A stretch of 5,999 nucleotides of DNA from JANNRW01 sp031401815 (GTDB lineage: Bacteria > Desulfobacterota > Desulfuromonadia > Geobacterales > DSM-12255), in contig JANNRW010000476.1 in the NCBI GenBank assembly GCA_031401815.1, positions 1-5,999 on the forward strand, given 5' to 3'. How positions within the stretch are numbered: position 1 is the first letter of the stretch; the number at the start of each line of letters is the position of its first letter. Below the pieces are notes generated by a model, which was not told the DNA's origin, made no database searches, and saw only the letters and a program-made list of their open reading frames with translations. The position numbers and the translations under genes were made by a program. Below are positions 5,531 through 5,999 of the stretch, piece after piece.

Positions 5531-5999
5531 CTATTCAATAAACCGCGACATTTTCCTGAACTTCTGATAGCGCCCTTCAACAAGATTATCCGGAGATATC
5601 TTCATCAGTTCAGCCAGATTTCTTGATAGCGCTTCGTGCAGGGTTGCTGCCATTTTCTCATGATCGCGATGAGCTCCGCCAAGGGGTTCCTTGATGATTT
5701 CATCTATTACATCAAGCGCCTTTATATCTTTGGCAGTAATCTTGAGCGCTTCGGCTGCCTGCTCCCCCTTGGTGCCGTCTGACCAGAGAATGGCAGCGCA
5801 CCCTTCAGGAGAGATTACGGCGTAAACAGCATGCTCCAGCATCAGAATCCGGTCACCGACTGCAATGGCGAGCGCCCCGCCGGAACCACCCTCACCCGTG
5901 ATGACTACTATGATCGGTACAGTCAGGCCGGCCATTTCCCGCAGGTTTCTGGCGATAGCCTCTGCCTGTCCCCGCTCTTCAGCACCGATGCCGGGATAG
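5531..5999 (-). CDS. accA: Acetyl-CoA carboxylase carboxyltransferase subunit alpha (C-terminal 155 residues; 5' end beyond window)
   Basis: This is the alpha subunit of the carboxyltransferase half of acetyl-CoA carboxylase. With AccD it moves CO2 from carboxybiotin on AccB to acetyl-CoA, making malonyl-CoA for fatty-acid synthesis in the cytoplasm. The frame is open from the right edge, beginning YPGIGAEERGQAEAIARNLREMAG, to the TAG at 5533-5531. Conserved blocks are YPGIGAEERGQAEAIA, the glycine-rich oxyanion and carboxybiotin-binding loop ITGEGGSGGALAIAVGDRILMLE, VISPEGCAAILWSD and EPLGGAHRD. Full-length AccA has about 320 residues, so roughly the C-terminal half is present. An internal ATG at 5935 (MAGLTV) is not the real start, because the conserved sequence continues upstream without a stop. 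The gene converges on ltaE, and its stop lies 7 nt from the nested repeat at 5280-5523. That repeat may end its transcript. Confidence 0.96.
   Translation of the reverse strand, partial: YPGIGAEERGQAEAIARNLREMAGLTVPIIVVITGEGGSGGALAIAVGDRILMLEHAVYAVISPEGCAAILWSDGTKGEQAAEALKITAKDIKALDVIDEIIKEPLGGAHRDHEKMAATLHEALSRNLAELMKISPDNLVEGRYQKFRKMSRFIE

Noticed and set aside
5531..5935. Internal ATG at 5935 as the accA start
   Set aside because: Conserved AccA sequence continues upstream in frame to the window edge, so the gene is partial and not a short 134-residue protein.
1..5999. CRISPR array, tRNA/rRNA genes, transposase, phage or defence genes
   Set aside because: I found no regularly spaced repeats with unique spacers, no cloverleaf or rRNA-like segment, and no recombinase or nuclease motifs. 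The repeats at 5280-5523 are inverted tandem arrays, not CRISPR.

Overview
The window shows ordinary bacterial gene organisation: dense ORFs, short gaps and Shine-Dalgarno (SD) sites, at roughly 50% GC by eye. An oxygen-sensitive 2-oxoacid:ferredoxin oxidoreductase (IorAB) beside a phenylacetate-CoA ligase points to an anaerobe with ferredoxin-based metabolism. The Desulfuromonadota (Geobacter-like) and the green sulfur bacteria (Chlorobiota) both fit from memory. I cannot decide between them without a similarity search.

Layout, left to right. (1) 1-2994, minus strand: a tight operon read iorA -> iorB -> paaK, with gaps of 15 and 11 nt; paaK runs off the left edge. A good sigma70-type promoter (TTGACA, 18 nt, TATATT) lies at 3046-3075, and a small GC palindrome sits just downstream of the predicted transcription start. 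(2) 3137-4030, minus strand: a RarD-type EamA/DMT membrane transporter with a forced GTG start. (3) 4031-4222: a divergent intergenic region with a plausible promoter and RBS for the plus-strand gene. (4) 4223-5278, plus strand: a PLP-dependent low-specificity L-threonine aldolase. (5) 5279-5530: a convergent gap almost completely filled by a nested inverted repeat. Its outer arms are heptad GTCAG arrays and its inner arms are octad CACRGAGR arrays. (6) 5531-5999, minus strand: the C-terminal half of AccA, the acetyl-CoA carboxylase carboxyltransferase alpha subunit, running off the right edge.

How the genes work together. IorAB interconverts aryl-pyruvates and aryl-acetyl-CoA with ferredoxin, and PaaK makes aryl-acetyl-CoA from the free acid with ATP. 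Together they can link aryl-acetates to aromatic amino acids, either by reductive salvage (acid -> CoA ester -> 2-oxoacid -> amino acid) or in the catabolic direction. The transporter, threonine aldolase and AccA look like separate transcription units, and nothing in the sequence ties them to this pathway. I found no convincing new defence or mobile system. The least explained element is the nested repeat at 5280-5523.
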